Positions 15,224 to 23,476 of a DNA stretch of 24,769 nt are shown piece by piece. A program made the translations under genes and the position numbers. The notes under the pieces were generated by a model that was given only the letters and a program-made list of their open reading frames with translations, was not told the DNA's origin and did no database searches. Each line of letters begins with the position of its first letter. The first letter of the stretch is position 1. Origin of the DNA: Virgibacillus_R byunsanensis (GTDB taxonomy: Bacteria > Bacillota > Bacilli > Bacillales > Amphibacillaceae); NCBI RefSeq assembly GCF_042675965.1, contig NZ_JBHTKJ010000055.1:1-24769 (forward strand), read 5' to 3'.

Positions 15224-15463
15224 TTAATTTTCTTCAAAGAATTTACGGTTTAATGCAATGTATTCATTTTCTTCTTCTGGAACTTCGTCTTCCATATATA
15301 TTGCTTCTACCGGGCATACAGCTTCACAAGCACCACAATCGATACATATGTCAGGATCAATATAAAACATATCTTTTCCTTCTTCTATACAATCAACAGG
15401 ACAAACTTCCACACATTCTCCTGCTTTTTCATCTTTACATGGTGACGTAATAATAAAAGCCAA
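15224..15463 (-). CDS. Ferredoxin, 7Fe/8Fe bacterial type
   Basis: A 79-residue electron carrier. The first cysteines (SPCKDEKAGECVEVCPVDCI) have the spacing of the [3Fe-4S]/[4Fe-4S] first half, and the second set CIDCGACEAVCP is a classic [4Fe-4S] motif, so the protein most resembles 7Fe FdxA-type ferredoxins. I start it at the TTG at 15463 because GGAGGAGA lies eight bases upstream and the protein then begins MAFIITSPC as family members do. The frame continues upstream to 15568 without a ribosome site and gives a hydrophobic stretch that is not part of the fold. Cluster type should be treated as probable. Partner proteins are not visible here. Confidence 0.9.
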   Translation of the reverse strand: MAFIITSPCKDEKAGECVEVCPVDCIEEGKDMFYIDPDICIDCGACEAVCPVEAIYMEDEVPEEENEYIALNRKFFEEN

Positions 15464-15646
15464 GTCAATCTCCTCCAAGTGATTAAAAATAATTATTAGC
15501 GAATTAAGAATTAGGATCATTATAAATAATTCTAATTTAATATTACATAACAACATGTTACCTTTCAAGTATTACAGCAAATCATTTTCACTTAAATCCA
15601 TTTTCGTCATACAATTTATTATTCACCTATAAAGGAGAGAATAACT

Positions 15647-16837
15647 GTGGAAGTTTCTGTGCGACTTAATGATTCTATGTGGTACTTTAGCCAACTATTT
15701 GATATTCCATTAATAGTAATAGAAAGATCCAATCAACAAGTATCACCGGATCAATTAATGATTGGTCAACGTATTCAAATACCAGGGTTTACGTTAAATG
15801 AATATATTATTGAAGAAAATGATACATTATGGAATATAGCCATGCAAAGGAATCTCCCTCTGGATGCATTACTATTAGTTAATCAAAACATTGATACATC
15901 AAGTCTAAATATTGGTCAGTCCATCGTAGTGCCTAGTCGGATCACTAACATGCTTGTTAATGATGTAGATCAGTACACATATCAAAAAATGCAAAATGAT
16001 ATACAACGATTGTTAGAAGTATATCCGTTTATAGTCAATCAATCAATAGGTAATTCTGTAATGGGGAAAAATATCACTGAACTCCAAATCGGTACTGGCA
16101 GCAAACAAGTTCATATAAACGGTTCCTTTCATGCAAATGAATGGATAACAACACCAGTAATAATGCGTTTTTTAAACCAATATGCTCTGTCAATAACCAA
16201 AAATATGTCCATCAGAGGTTTGTCTATGCTTCCATTATATATGGACACTTTATTATCTGTTGTTCCCATGGTAAATCCTGATGGAGTCGATTTAGTAATC
16301 AATGGATCCTCTGCTGCTGATGGATATCAAGAACAGGTACTAGCCATTAATGATCAGAATGAAGATTTTTCAAATTGGAAAGCTAATATTAATGGAGTGG
16401 ACTTGAACAATCAATATCCTGCATTATGGGACATTGAAGCACAAAGAAAGCCAACCACCCCTCAACCAAGAGATTACCCAGGTCCACGTCCATTGTCGGA
16501 ACCTGAATCGATTGCAATGGCAGACCTAGCAAGGCAACGCAATTTTGTTCGTATGAACGCCTTTCACACTCAGGGAGAAGTCATATTCTGGGGGTTTCAA
16601 GGTCTTGAACCACCTTTTTCAGAAACAATCGTTAATGAATATACACGTGTCAGTGGATACAGATCAGTTCGGTATGTAGATAGTTTTGCGGGTTACAAAG
16701 ACTGGTTCATTCAGGAATTTCAAAATCCAGGCTTTACAGTGGAGCTTGGTAGTGGCGTTAATCCACTACCTATTGAACAATTTCCGGAGATTTATGAAGA
16801 AACGTTAGGAATAATGCTAGCAAATTTATATTTATAA
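15647..16837 (+). CDS. LysM-containing M14 peptidase, gamma-D-glutamyl-L-diamino acid endopeptidase type
   Basis: 396 residues with a GTG start and a good AAAGGAGAG site. Two LysM peptidoglycan-binding domains at the N-terminus (residues about 2-47 and 52-97; DTLWNIAMQRNLPLDALL) are followed by an M14 zinc carboxypeptidase domain. Zinc ligands are visible in FHANEW (His162, Glu165) and the His of NAFHTQGE; the catalytic Glu is in FTVELGSG. This is the architecture of endopeptidase I of Lysinibacillus sphaericus and of YqgT in B. subtilis, which cut gamma-D-Glu-L-diamino acid bonds in stem peptides. No signal peptide, as in those proteins, which may act in sporulation or recycling. The single-gene unit is convergent with the phosphatase gene to the right. 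Confidence 0.88.
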   Translation: MEVSVRLNDSMWYFSQLFDIPLIVIERSNQQVSPDQLMIGQRIQIPGFTLNEYIIEENDTLWNIAMQRNLPLDALLLVNQNIDTSSLNIGQSIVVPSRITNMLVNDVDQYTYQKMQNDIQRLLEVYPFIVNQSIGNSVMGKNITELQIGTGSKQVHINGSFHANEWITTPVIMRFLNQYALSITKNMSIRGLSMLPLYMDTLLSVVPMVNPDGVDLVINGSSAADGYQEQVLAINDQNEDFSNWKANINGVDLNNQYPALWDIEAQRKPTTPQPRDYPGPRPLSEPESIAMADLARQRNFVRMNAFHTQGEVIFWGFQGLEPPFSETIVNEYTRVSGYRSVRYVDSFAGYKDWFIQEFQNPGFTVELGSGVNPLPIEQFPEIYEETLGIMLANLYL

Positions 16838-16844
16838 AATTATC

Positions 16845-17396
16845 TTATCGCCAAACACATTCTACTGAGTGTGTTTTCTCATCATCCATGTTAACTAAAA
16901 ATACATCGGGGTTACGGAGTTCTTTCCAATTTGCGAAACCAAAATCAGGGTTGTACTGTTTTAATAACAACGACAATAAATTGCCATGGCTGACTATAAT
17001 AACATTAGCAACGTTTTCATTATCATATATACTATCTATAACCTGACTGACACGGTGCATAGCATCGTTAGCAGATTCTCCACCAGGTAACGTAAAATCT
17101 AAGTCCGTAAATGACTGTTCCAAGACTTCCAGCCAATCATCAATTGGATCTTCACTAAGAATTCTTTCTTTAAGACGTTCATCAACTTCTACTTCGGTGT
17201 TTATTAATTGGGCGTATGGTTTTATACTCTCGATTGCACGAAGATATGGACTTGAAATAATTCTATGAATAGAAATATTTTGGTCATTAAAAAAGTTAGA
17301 AAGCAAGTGTGCTTGTCTCATACCAACAGTAGTTAATGGCGAATCTTTATGCTGTCCTTCTGCAGAACAATGACGCACTAAATATAGTTTTTTCAA
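16845..17396 (-). CDS. Histidine phosphatase family protein (PhoE/GpmB-like)
   Basis: 183 residues of the phosphoglycerate-mutase-like superfamily. LYLVRHCSAEGQ holds the RH phosphohistidine motif (Cys follows instead of the usual Gly), DERLKERILS the acid residue, and VSHGNLLSLL the second catalytic histidine. Such proteins are cytosolic phosphatases with broad specificity; substrate unknown. The start is a TTG at 17396 with AAGGGG ten bases upstream, and no ATG fits better. Its last codons include an AAACACA/TGTGTTT hairpin that may terminate the convergent peptidase gene, eight bases away. Confidence 0.82.
   Translation of the reverse strand: MKKLYLVRHCSAEGQHKDSPLTTVGMRQAHLLSNFFNDQNISIHRIISSPYLRAIESIKPYAQLINTEVEVDERLKERILSEDPIDDWLEVLEQSFTDLDFTLPGGESANDAMHRVSQVIDSIYDNENVANVIIVSHGNLLSLLLKQYNPDFGFANWKELRNPDVFLVNMDDEKTHSVECVWR
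16853..16877 (+). terminator. Weak terminator-like hairpin for the M14 peptidase gene
   Basis: AAACACA (16853-16859) pairs with TGTGTTT (16870-16876) and is followed by TCTC. It lies inside the end of the convergent phosphatase gene. Seven pairs and a short T run make it a modest candidate. Confidence 0.35.
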
Positions 17397-17572
17397 TTTG
17401 ATTCAGCCCCTTAATAGAAGTTTAGAAAGTATAGCCTACCATTCCTGAACATAAATATTTCTTATTATTATAAATAATATGTAAATTATAACACTAAATG
17501 ATTTAATAGAAAACATTTTAAATAAAATTTCGACAATTCTGCTTAGGTGCATAGATACCTATAGTGTAAGTA

Positions 17573-17602
17573 AAAAAATAACAGGTTATACACCTGTTAT
17601 TT
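17573..17602 (-). terminator. Terminator of the small conserved gene
   Basis: AAATAACAGGT (17576-17586) pairs with ACCTGTTATTT (17592-17602), loop of five. On the minus strand it is followed by a T run of four more bases and includes the stop codon of the 68-residue gene. Confidence 0.8.
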
Positions 17603-17803
17603 TACTTCTTCAAAATAATCTTTTAAAAATCCACCAATACGATCACTATTATCAATAATAAAATAGAATTCATCCGTTTCATTCTTTACGTCATATAACT
17701 CTCCAGGTGTAAGTTTCTCATGAACAATAAATTTTTTTGCATCTGCATGCACACATTTAATTTGCTTAATGGTTTCTCTATTCTCCCAATTTAAATGAAT
17801 CAT
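17597..17803 (-). CDS. Small conserved Bacillaceae protein of unknown function
   Basis: 68 residues, with no signal peptide or membrane helix. The sequence MIHLNWENRETIKQIKC, then YDVKNETDEFYFIIDNS, DRIGGFLKDYFEEVK suggests a small beta-rich fold and looks like the DUF6501-type proteins common in Bacillaceae, a family without known function; that assignment is from memory of the pattern. An AGCGATTATT stretch upstream gives only a weak ribosome site (GGAGCGAT), but the start ATG is the first in the frame. It lies 52 bases downstream of msrAB on the same strand and has its own strong terminator, so it may be the second gene of that unit. Confidence 0.7.
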   Translation of the reverse strand: MIHLNWENRETIKQIKCVHADAKKFIVHEKLTPGELYDVKNETDEFYFIIDNSDRIGGFLKDYFEEVK

Positions 17804-17855
17804 AATAATCGCTCCGTTTCACTAGTTTACATAATAAAATTATGGTAATCTATGT

Positions 17856-18815
17856 TTACTTCAAGACATGAAGATAATCTTCGTATCCTTCTTTAGTCAT
17901 TTTCTCTTTTGGTATAAAACGCATTGCAGCTGAGTTCATACAATAACGCATTCCACCAGCTTCTTTTGGTCCATCTTCGAATACATGTCCAAGATGAGAA
18001 TTAGCATCTTTACTTCTTACTTCTGTTCGCATCATACCATGAGTCATGTCCGATTTTTCATTAAGTTGATACTTATCAATCGGCTTTGTAAAGCTTGGCC
18101 AACCACATCCAGCATCATACTGATCTTTTGAAGAAAATAACACTTCACCTGAGACAATATCAACATATATTCCATCTTGATCATTATCCCAATATTCATT
18201 CTGAAATGGAGTTTCAGTACCATTTTCTTGCGTTACTTTATATTGAATAGGGTTTAACTTTTCTCTCAGAGCTTCTTTATCTATTTTCTTACTCCAATTA
18301 TTTTTAATGAAATCTTCTCTTCCTGAACCTTTTTTATATAACCTATAGTGGAATGACTGTTTTTTATAGTAATCTTGATGGTTTTCTTCGGCATAGTAAA
18401 ACGTTTTGGCTGGTCTTATTTCAGTTACTATTGGTTTTTTGAATTTCCCACTAGCTTCTAAATCGCTTTTTGATTTTTCGGCAATTTGTTTTTGTGTTTC
18501 ATTATGATAAAAAATAGCTGTTTGATAAGACTCTCCCCTGTCATTAAACTGTCCACCTGGATCTGTAGGATCAATTTGCTGCCAAAAAGTTTCAACAAGC
18601 TGTTTATAGGACATTAGCTCAGGATTAAACTCAATTTGAACCGCTTCTAAATGACCTGTCGTATTAGAACAAACCTGTTCATAAGTTGGATTTTCTACTG
18701 TGCCACCAGTATAACCAGAAGAAACGTCCAATATCCCTGGGCGTTCATCAAAAGGTTCTACCATACACCAAAAACACCCACCTGCAAATGTAGCAACTTC
18801 TCTATTTATAGTCAT
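17856..18815 (-). CDS. msrAB: Bifunctional methionine sulfoxide reductase MsrA-MsrB
   Basis: Repairs oxidised methionine: the A half reduces the S- and the B half the R-sulfoxide, recycled by thioredoxin. 319 residues. The A domain (about 1-150) has AGGCFWCMVEPF with the catalytic Cys14 and GYTGGTVENPTYEQVC. The B domain (about 180-315) has DAGCGWPSF, SHLGHVFEDGP and RYCMNSAAMRF with its catalytic Cys; the zinc CxxC pairs of other MsrB forms are not seen. No signal peptide, so cytosolic. The fusion order A-B is common in Firmicutes. GGAGGGAT just upstream marks the ATG. Confidence 0.95.
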   Translation of the reverse strand: MTINREVATFAGGCFWCMVEPFDERPGILDVSSGYTGGTVENPTYEQVCSNTTGHLEAVQIEFNPELMSYKQLVETFWQQIDPTDPGGQFNDRGESYQTAIFYHNETQKQIAEKSKSDLEASGKFKKPIVTEIRPAKTFYYAEENHQDYYKKQSFHYRLYKKGSGREDFIKNNWSKKIDKEALREKLNPIQYKVTQENGTETPFQNEYWDNDQDGIYVDIVSGEVLFSSKDQYDAGCGWPSFTKPIDKYQLNEKSDMTHGMMRTEVRSKDANSHLGHVFEDGPKEAGGMRYCMNSAAMRFIPKEKMTKEGYEDYLHVLK

Positions 18816-18896
18816 TCTTTATCCCTCCATGCGTCTATTACTTACTCCTATTTTTTAGCTTGTAGTAAAAAAAATCAAGTTGTTTGCCTGAATATA

Positions 18897-19397
18897 TCAT
18901 ATATATAATTTTGGAAGGGACTGACCTGATCTTGACTTACCCTGTGGTTGCAATTGATCATCGCTAGATTCAGTTTCAACTGAACGACTTGAGCTTTCCA
19001 GCATTTCATCTGCTGTATTTGAACTTTCTGTAAGATTAGCACTTTCTTCATTTTCATTTTCATCATCATTTTCATTAAATGCTTTCATCATTCGATACAT
19101 TGCGGGCAAGTTTTTCACCATTGGCCCATATTCCTGAACAATAGGTGCAGATTTCTGAACAAAATTCAATATTTGTTGGATGTTCGTTAACGTGTTCGTA
19201 AATCCTCCCCCACCTTGGGTTGCTACTCCACTATATGAGCCTTGTGATTTAAACAAGCTTTGGATTATATTTTGTAAAGGGTTTCTAGATTGTGGTACAG
19301 GGGGATTAAATCCTCTGCCTTGAGCCCAAAAATTGTTTGGAGGGTTTTGCACTGGACTGTTGCGTATGTTTATTGGACGCTGAATTGGAAATACCAT
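18897..19397 (-). CDS. YqfQ/VrrA-like low-complexity protein
   Basis: 166 residues. The N-terminus is rich in Pro, Asn and Gln (QNPPNNFWAQGRGFNPPVPQ). A helical core TNIQQILNFVQKSAPIVQEY with GPMVKNLPAMYRMMKAF follows. The last third is acidic and serine-rich. The core with YGPMVKNLPAMYRM is what I know from the YqfQ family of Bacillus, including the B. anthracis VrrA-like proteins whose tails vary in length. Function unknown, perhaps spore- or wall-associated. RBS GAGGGG before the ATG. Single gene with no clear terminator. Confidence 0.65.
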   Translation of the reverse strand: MVFPIQRPINIRNSPVQNPPNNFWAQGRGFNPPVPQSRNPLQNIIQSLFKSQGSYSGVATQGGGGFTNTLTNIQQILNFVQKSAPIVQEYGPMVKNLPAMYRMMKAFNENDDENENEESANLTESSNTADEMLESSSRSVETESSDDQLQPQGKSRSGQSLPKLYI

Positions 19398-19703
19398 GTT
19401 ACCCCTCTTTTCGTAAATAGTTATCTGTATTAGTGTACGTAATATGTGTTAAAGAGTGTAGGCAATCACATAGTTAAATCAGGGAAATATAAATGTTATT
19501 ATTTCCCGGGTAACCGCAGAAAACACCAAATTACCTAGTATCAATAGCAACGTTTGTCGAAACAGGCATTTTCGAAGAACTTATTGTATTTTTCTGCTTC
19601 TATTTTATCCGTGAATTATGGATCAAACGTTTGTTTGAAGTGAATTTAGCGTTGATATTACGCTAATTGTGTTATTTTATGGTGTAGTAGTTATTTGATA
19701 TGT
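19398..19703. other. Intergenic stretch without a recognised gene
   Basis: About 300 bases upstream of the YqfQ-like gene and downstream of yozE, both on the minus strand. I see one hairpin, GGGAAATA (19482-19489) with TATTTCCC (19500-19507), and no frame that looks coding. The promoter of the YqfQ-like gene should lie in 19398-19480, but no clear -35/-10 pair was found. Confidence 0.5.
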
Positions 19704-19732
19704 AAAAGACTTTGGAATAACCAGAGCCTTTT
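19704..19732 (-). terminator. Terminator of the tat-yozE cluster
   Basis: AAAAGACTTTGG (19704-19715) pairs with CCAGAGCCTTTT (19721-19732) with one mismatch and one wobble. It lies directly after the yozE stop codon on the minus strand. Confidence 0.65.
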
Positions 19733-19733
19733 A

Positions 19734-19952
19734 CTATTCTTCTTTAATTTTATATAAATCCCATACTTCATCAAATACAGATAATGCATTTGGAAATGGG
19801 CTATTCCATTCTAAGTACTCACTCACTTCATGATAACTCTTCGAATACTTAGGAAAATTATGGTCTTCAAAAATCCAGTCTGCAAGCTTACTCTTATCAT
19901 CTGGCTGTTTTTTGCCTCGGTATGTCATCATGTGATGATAAAATGAACGCAT
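19734..19952 (-). CDS. yozE: YozE family protein (UPF0346, SAM-like fold)
   Basis: 72 residues. The sequence MRSFYHHMMTYRGKKQPDD, KSKLADWIFEDHNFPKYSKS, YHEVSEYLEWN matches the YozE/UPF0346 pattern closely; structures of the family show a sterile-alpha-motif-like helical bundle. Biological role unknown. It begins 17 bases after tatC and ends in a terminator, so it is probably the last gene of the tat transcript. A ribosome site (GGGGTG) precedes the ATG. Confidence 0.9.
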   Translation of the reverse strand: MRSFYHHMMTYRGKKQPDDKSKLADWIFEDHNFPKYSKSYHEVSEYLEWNSPFPNALSVFDEVWDLYKIKEE

Positions 19953-19969
19953 ATTTACACCCCATTACA

Positions 19970-20731
19970 TTAAAAGTCCTCTGTTTCCATGAATTCTTTG
20001 TGTTTTCGTTGCTTTCTTTGATATACGATAGCAGAAAGATAAATACTAATTTCATATAAGAATATTAATGGTAAAGCAACGACGATTTGCAGAATAAAAT
20101 CTGGTGGTGTCACGATTGTTCCAATAATTATTAACACCAAATAAGCATACTTTCTATTTTTTCGCATGAATTCCGGGGTAAGTATCCCAAGCGTGGTCAA
20201 AAACATAGCAATTATAGGTATCTCAAACAACACCGCAAACGGTAACGTTATTCGGAATAAAAATCGAAAATATTTTTCTGTTGTAAACATCTCATTAAAC
20301 ATACCATCATTTAAAGATAGTAAAAATGGGAGAATCAATTGAATAAACATATAATAGCCAAAAACAAGACCAGCAATAAATAAAAGAAATACAGCAGGAA
20401 TATAAGCTAAAGAAGCCTTCCTTTCATTTGGCGTTAAACCCGGTTTTATAAATAGCCATACTTGAAGCGCTAAGATCGGTATGATTCCAACTACAGCTAC
20501 TAATCCCGCCATCGTAAAATGAAGCCAAATTATTTCAGCTGGACTAATGACTGTTAGTTTAAAATCTACATCGTCCACAAAGAACCAATAAATATCTTTA
20601 ACGAAAATAAATCCCACAATGAAAAAAACAAGAAAGAAAACTGCTGTCACGATAAGTCTGTTTCTTAATTCTGATAAATGTCCGGTTAAGTTCATTTCCT
20701 TTTCAGTTGCACCAACGTTACGATCAGCCAT
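19970..20731 (-). CDS. tatC: Twin-arginine translocase subunit TatC
   Basis: Core receptor of the Tat machinery that exports folded proteins; it binds the twin-arginine signal peptide. 253 residues with six hydrophobic segments and the conserved N-terminal HLSELRNRL motif. FGYYMFIQLILPFLL and the GILTPEFMRKNRKYAYLV region with the ATVVTPPD-like GTIVTPPD motif are also present. The start ATG has GGAGTG upstream. It lies downstream of two tatA genes on the same strand, the usual order. Confidence 0.95.
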   Translation of the reverse strand: MADRNVGATEKEMNLTGHLSELRNRLIVTAVFFLVFFIVGFIFVKDIYWFFVDDVDFKLTVISPAEIIWLHFTMAGLVAVVGIIPILALQVWLFIKPGLTPNERKASLAYIPAVFLLFIAGLVFGYYMFIQLILPFLLSLNDGMFNEMFTTEKYFRFLFRITLPFAVLFEIPIIAMFLTTLGILTPEFMRKNRKYAYLVLIIIGTIVTPPDFILQIVVALPLIFLYEISIYLSAIVYQRKQRKHKEFMETEDF

Positions 20732-20803
20732 TATTATTTCACACTCCTAAGTCTAAACACAAAAGAAGATGCAAGGTAATGTCCCCTACACCTTCACACT
20801 TCA

Positions 20804-21001
20804 TCAATTTTTAGTTGATGTATGATTATCGCTTTTTGTTGATGAATCATCGTCTGATACAATATCCTTCGTAGCACCTTTAAATTCCTTTAATGAACTA
20901 CCAAAAGCTTTACCGATTTCTGGCAACTTTGCCGGCCCAAATACAATCAGTGCTATAATAAGAATTAATATTAACCCTGGGACACCAATACTGCTTAACA
21001 T
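20804..21001 (-). CDS. tatA: Sec-independent translocase TatA, second copy
   Basis: 65 residues: an N-terminal membrane helix MLSSIGVPGLILILIIALIV followed by the FGPAKLPEIGKAFGSSL amphipathic helix of TatA and a short acidic tail. It forms the pore-like assembly with TatC; no separate TatB is present, as is usual in Firmicutes, where one TatA serves both roles. It lies 22 bases after the first tatA copy. Ribosome site GGGAGTG. Confidence 0.93.
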   Translation of the reverse strand: MLSSIGVPGLILILIIALIVFGPAKLPEIGKAFGSSLKEFKGATKDIVSDDDSSTKSDNHTSTKN

Positions 21002-21023
21002 TTAATATCACTCCCAAAGATTG

Positions 21024-21230
21024 TTATTTGCGTTCTTTTCCTTCAACTATATCTTTTGCATCTTTAAATTCATCTGAAACATCACTCGTTAATTCATTTG
21101 TAGATTTTTTGAACTCACGTAGTGTTTGTCCAGCTGCCTTACCAATTTCTGGCAACTTTTTGGGGCCAAAGATTACCAATGCAATAATTAGAATTAGTAT
21201 TAAACCAGGAAATCCTATACTTGATAACAT
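21024..21230 (-). CDS. tatA: Sec-independent translocase TatA, first copy
   Basis: 68 residues, same plan as the next gene: MLSSIGFPGLILILIIALVI, FGPKKLPEIGKAAG and an acidic/basic tail. It shares about 37 of the first 50 residues with the second copy, and the tails are unrelated, which points to a local duplication with divergent C-termini. First gene of the tatA-tatA-tatC-yozE group. GAAGGTG precedes the ATG. Confidence 0.93.
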   Translation of the reverse strand: MLSSIGFPGLILILIIALVIFGPKKLPEIGKAAGQTLREFKKSTNELTSDVSDEFKDAKDIVEGKERK

Positions 21231-21320
21231 TGTTACACCTTCTTTGTATGATTGACTTCATTATAATCTAATTTCTTAAAAGCGTATATGTAAAAATAAA
21301 AAATACACATAACGTTCATA

Positions 21321-21398
21321 AATACTACTAAACGACTATAGTTTAACACGTAAGTCCTCTACTTCACAACTTATAAACTGCTAGCTGTTAGTAGTATT
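21321..21398 (-). other. Nested inverted repeats between mobA and tatA
   Basis: An 11-base perfect inverted repeat AATACTACTAA (21321-21331) and TTAGTAGTATT (21388-21398) encloses a 6-base pair AGTTTA/TAAACT (21340-21345 with 21374-21379) and TAAGT/ACTTA (21351-21355 with 21369-21373). Together they could fold as one long stem with internal loops. No T run follows, so it is not a plain terminator. It overlaps the mobA stop codon. Confidence 0.35.
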
Positions 21399-21985
21399 CA
21401 TTCATGTGATAATCCCTTTGCCTCTTCATACTGTTCTGGAAAATTCATATTAAAAAAATGCTTGGTCACTATCTCTTTTGGAATCGTGCTATAATCATTA
21501 ACATACTTTACACGTATTTTGTCCAGAAATTGTTTTACTTTTAACTCATCTTTATCTAAAGATTCCTGAACGAATGGTAATGCTGATCTTCTATATATAC
21601 CTGAAAGGGGATGAATTCGATTGTTATAAATCGGTACAACAGCATCATATCCCTTCATATAATTTAGCAAACAGCCATAAACCTTCTCACTTGCAAAAGG
21701 CATATCACATGCTGCGAACACATACACATCAGCTTCAACATGGTATAAAGCACTCTCTATCCCTGCTAATGGACCTTTGTTCAAATACCTATCCTTTATG
21801 AGTGATAAAGAGAGAAACGAATAAAGTGATGGTTCATTGGTTATTACTACCACTTCACTACTGCAGGTTTGTAATTCAGAACTAATACGTTCTATCACAG
21901 GCTTACCTTGAAGTGTTAATAATGATTTATTTTTTCCCATTCTAGAGGATTTACCGCCAGATAGGACAACTCCACAAACATGCAT
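21398..21985 (-). CDS. mobA: Molybdenum cofactor guanylyltransferase MobA
   Basis: Transfers GMP from GTP to molybdopterin to make the guanine dinucleotide cofactor of prokaryotic molybdoenzymes. 195 residues, NTP-transferase fold with the signature CGVVLSGGKSSRMGKNKSLL and KGPLAGIESAL, and the metal-binding aspartate in FAACDMPF. Start ATG with GAGGGG upstream. It begins 14 bases after dfrA and so belongs to the thyA-dfrA-mobA group. The Tat genes lie downstream, and many molybdoenzymes are Tat substrates, though the link here is only proximity. Confidence 0.92.
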   Translation of the reverse strand: MHVCGVVLSGGKSSRMGKNKSLLTLQGKPVIERISSELQTCSSEVVVITNEPSLYSFLSLSLIKDRYLNKGPLAGIESALYHVEADVYVFAACDMPFASEKVYGCLLNYMKGYDAVVPIYNNRIHPLSGIYRRSALPFVQESLDKDELKVKQFLDKIRVKYVNDYSTIPKEIVTKHFFNMNFPEQYEEAKGLSHE

Positions 21986-21999
21986 GAAATCCCCTCTCG

Positions 22000-22491
22000 C
22001 TATTTACGATCATATTGTAAAAAATAATAGTCATACGGATTCTTTTCGTCCCTTTCCCCTTTTTCGTTCGAAGTTAAATTCCATTCTTCTTTGGAAAAGT
22101 TGGGAAAGTATGTATCACCTTCAAAATCATGATCAATCCAAGTTATATACATGCGGTTTGCAAAGGATAGCACTTGTTTAATAATATTTGCTCCACCTAT
22201 AACGAAATATTCCTTATCTGGATTTGCTTGATTCAATTCCTGTACAGCTTTTATATCATTAAAGACCTCAACTTCTTCTGGAAATACCCCTTCACTTCTA
22301 CTGGTTATCACTATATTTTTCCTGTTAGGTAATGCTCTACCCATCGATTCGTATGTCTTTCTTCCCATGATAATGGTTTGTCCTGTTGTCATTTGTTTAA
22401 AAAACTTCAAGTCTTTAGGTAAGTGCCATGGTAAATCATTATCTAAGCCAATAACATGATTACGATCCATAGCAACAAGTAAAGAAATCAT
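22000..22491 (-). CDS. dfrA: Dihydrofolate reductase
   Basis: Reduces dihydrofolate to tetrahydrofolate with NADPH. 163 residues, starting MISLLVAMDRNHVIG at the ATG at 22491, with GGGAGG ten bases before it; the frame extends upstream to 22530 only through an unrelated stretch that would overlap the thyA end. Conserved pieces: LPWHLPKDLKFFK (with the active-site Asp), IIMGRKTYESMG, PNRKNIVITS, and FVIGGANI with the NADPH-binding Gly pair. It follows thyA by 28 bases; the two act in one cycle, since ThyA produces the dihydrofolate that DfrA reduces. Confidence 0.96.
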   Translation of the reverse strand: MISLLVAMDRNHVIGLDNDLPWHLPKDLKFFKQMTTGQTIIMGRKTYESMGRALPNRKNIVITSRSEGVFPEEVEVFNDIKAVQELNQANPDKEYFVIGGANIIKQVLSFANRMYITWIDHDFEGDTYFPNFSKEEWNLTSNEKGERDEKNPYDYYFLQYDRK

Positions 22492-22519
22492 TATAGGATT
22501 TCCTCCCTTTTTCATTAGA

Positions 22520-23476
22520 TTATACAGCAATAGGTGCTTTAATTGCAGGATGTGGGTTATAACCTTCTATCTCTAAATCGCTAATTTCAACATCAAATAT
22601 AGATTTATAATCATCAGTTATGCGAAGTGTTGGAAAGTCTCTTATTTCACGGTTAAGTTGAGTTTTTACTTGTTCCACGTGATTTGCATAAATATGAGCA
22701 TCTCCGAGAGTAAGTATAAACTCACCTACTTCTAAGTCACATTCATGAGCAATTAAGTGTGTAAGTAAAGCATAGCTTGCTATGTTAAATGGGACGCCCA
22801 AAAAGATATCCGCGCTTCGTTGATATAACTGGCACGAAAGCTTTCCATCAGCCACGTAAAATTGAAATAATGTATGACATGGTGGCAGCGCCATGTTTGG
22901 CACATCTTCTGGATTCCATGCTGAAACTATATGTCGCCTGGAATTCGGGTTATAGCGTATCGAGTGAATGACTTCTTTAAGTTGATCAATCGTTTCATTT
23001 TTAGAAGATTTCCATTCCCTCCATTGTTTACCGTACACAGAGCCTAAATCCCCAAATTTTTGCGCAAACTTCTCGTCCTGTAAAATAGATTCTTTAAAAA
23101 CACGCATTTGATCTTGATACTTATGATTAAATGTCTCGTCTTGTTGAGCACGATTACCAAAATCGGTCATATCTGGACCGTTATAGTCTCTACTTTCCAC
23201 CCATTTTTTAAAAGCCCATTCATTCCAGATATTATTGTTATGTTGTAATAAGTAACGAATATTTGTATCACCTTTGATAAACCATAATAATTCACTTACA
23301 ACTAATCTAAAAGGAACCTTTTTAGTTGTTAAGAGAGGAAACCCATTACTTAGATCAAATCGTAATTGCTGACCAAATACAGAATACGTCCCTGTATTCG
23401 TCCTGTCTTCTTTCTTATTCCCTGTGTCTAATACTACTTTACATAAATCCAGATATGCTTGTTCACCTATCATCAT
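22520..23476 (-). CDS. thyA: Thymidylate synthase ThyA
   Basis: Methylates dUMP to dTMP using methylene-tetrahydrofolate. 318 residues, the long Gram-positive form with an extra insertion in the small domain (MTDFGNRAQQDETFNHKY). The active-site cysteine is in ALPPCHTLFQFYV; EDRTNTGTYSVFGQQ, LYQRSADIFLGVPFNIASY and GDAHIYANH are standard motifs. I start at the ATG at 23476 because GGAGG is seven bases upstream; the frame runs seven codons further. First gene of the thyA-dfrA-mobA unit. Confidence 0.97.
   Translation of the reverse strand: MMIGEQAYLDLCKVVLDTGNKKEDRTNTGTYSVFGQQLRFDLSNGFPLLTTKKVPFRLVVSELLWFIKGDTNIRYLLQHNNNIWNEWAFKKWVESRDYNGPDMTDFGNRAQQDETFNHKYQDQMRVFKESILQDEKFAQKFGDLGSVYGKQWREWKSSKNETIDQLKEVIHSIRYNPNSRRHIVSAWNPEDVPNMALPPCHTLFQFYVADGKLSCQLYQRSADIFLGVPFNIASYALLTHLIAHECDLEVGEFILTLGDAHIYANHVEQVKTQLNREIRDFPTLRITDDYKSIFDVEISDLEIEGYNPHPAIKAPIAV

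Noticed and set aside
15464..15568. N-terminal extension of the ferredoxin
   Set aside because: Hydrophobic and unlike the family; the TTG at 15463 has a strong ribosome site and gives the normal N-terminus.
22492..22530. N-terminal extension of dihydrofolate reductase
   Set aside because: It would overlap the thyA stop region and lacks similarity; the ATG at 22491 has its own GGGAGG.
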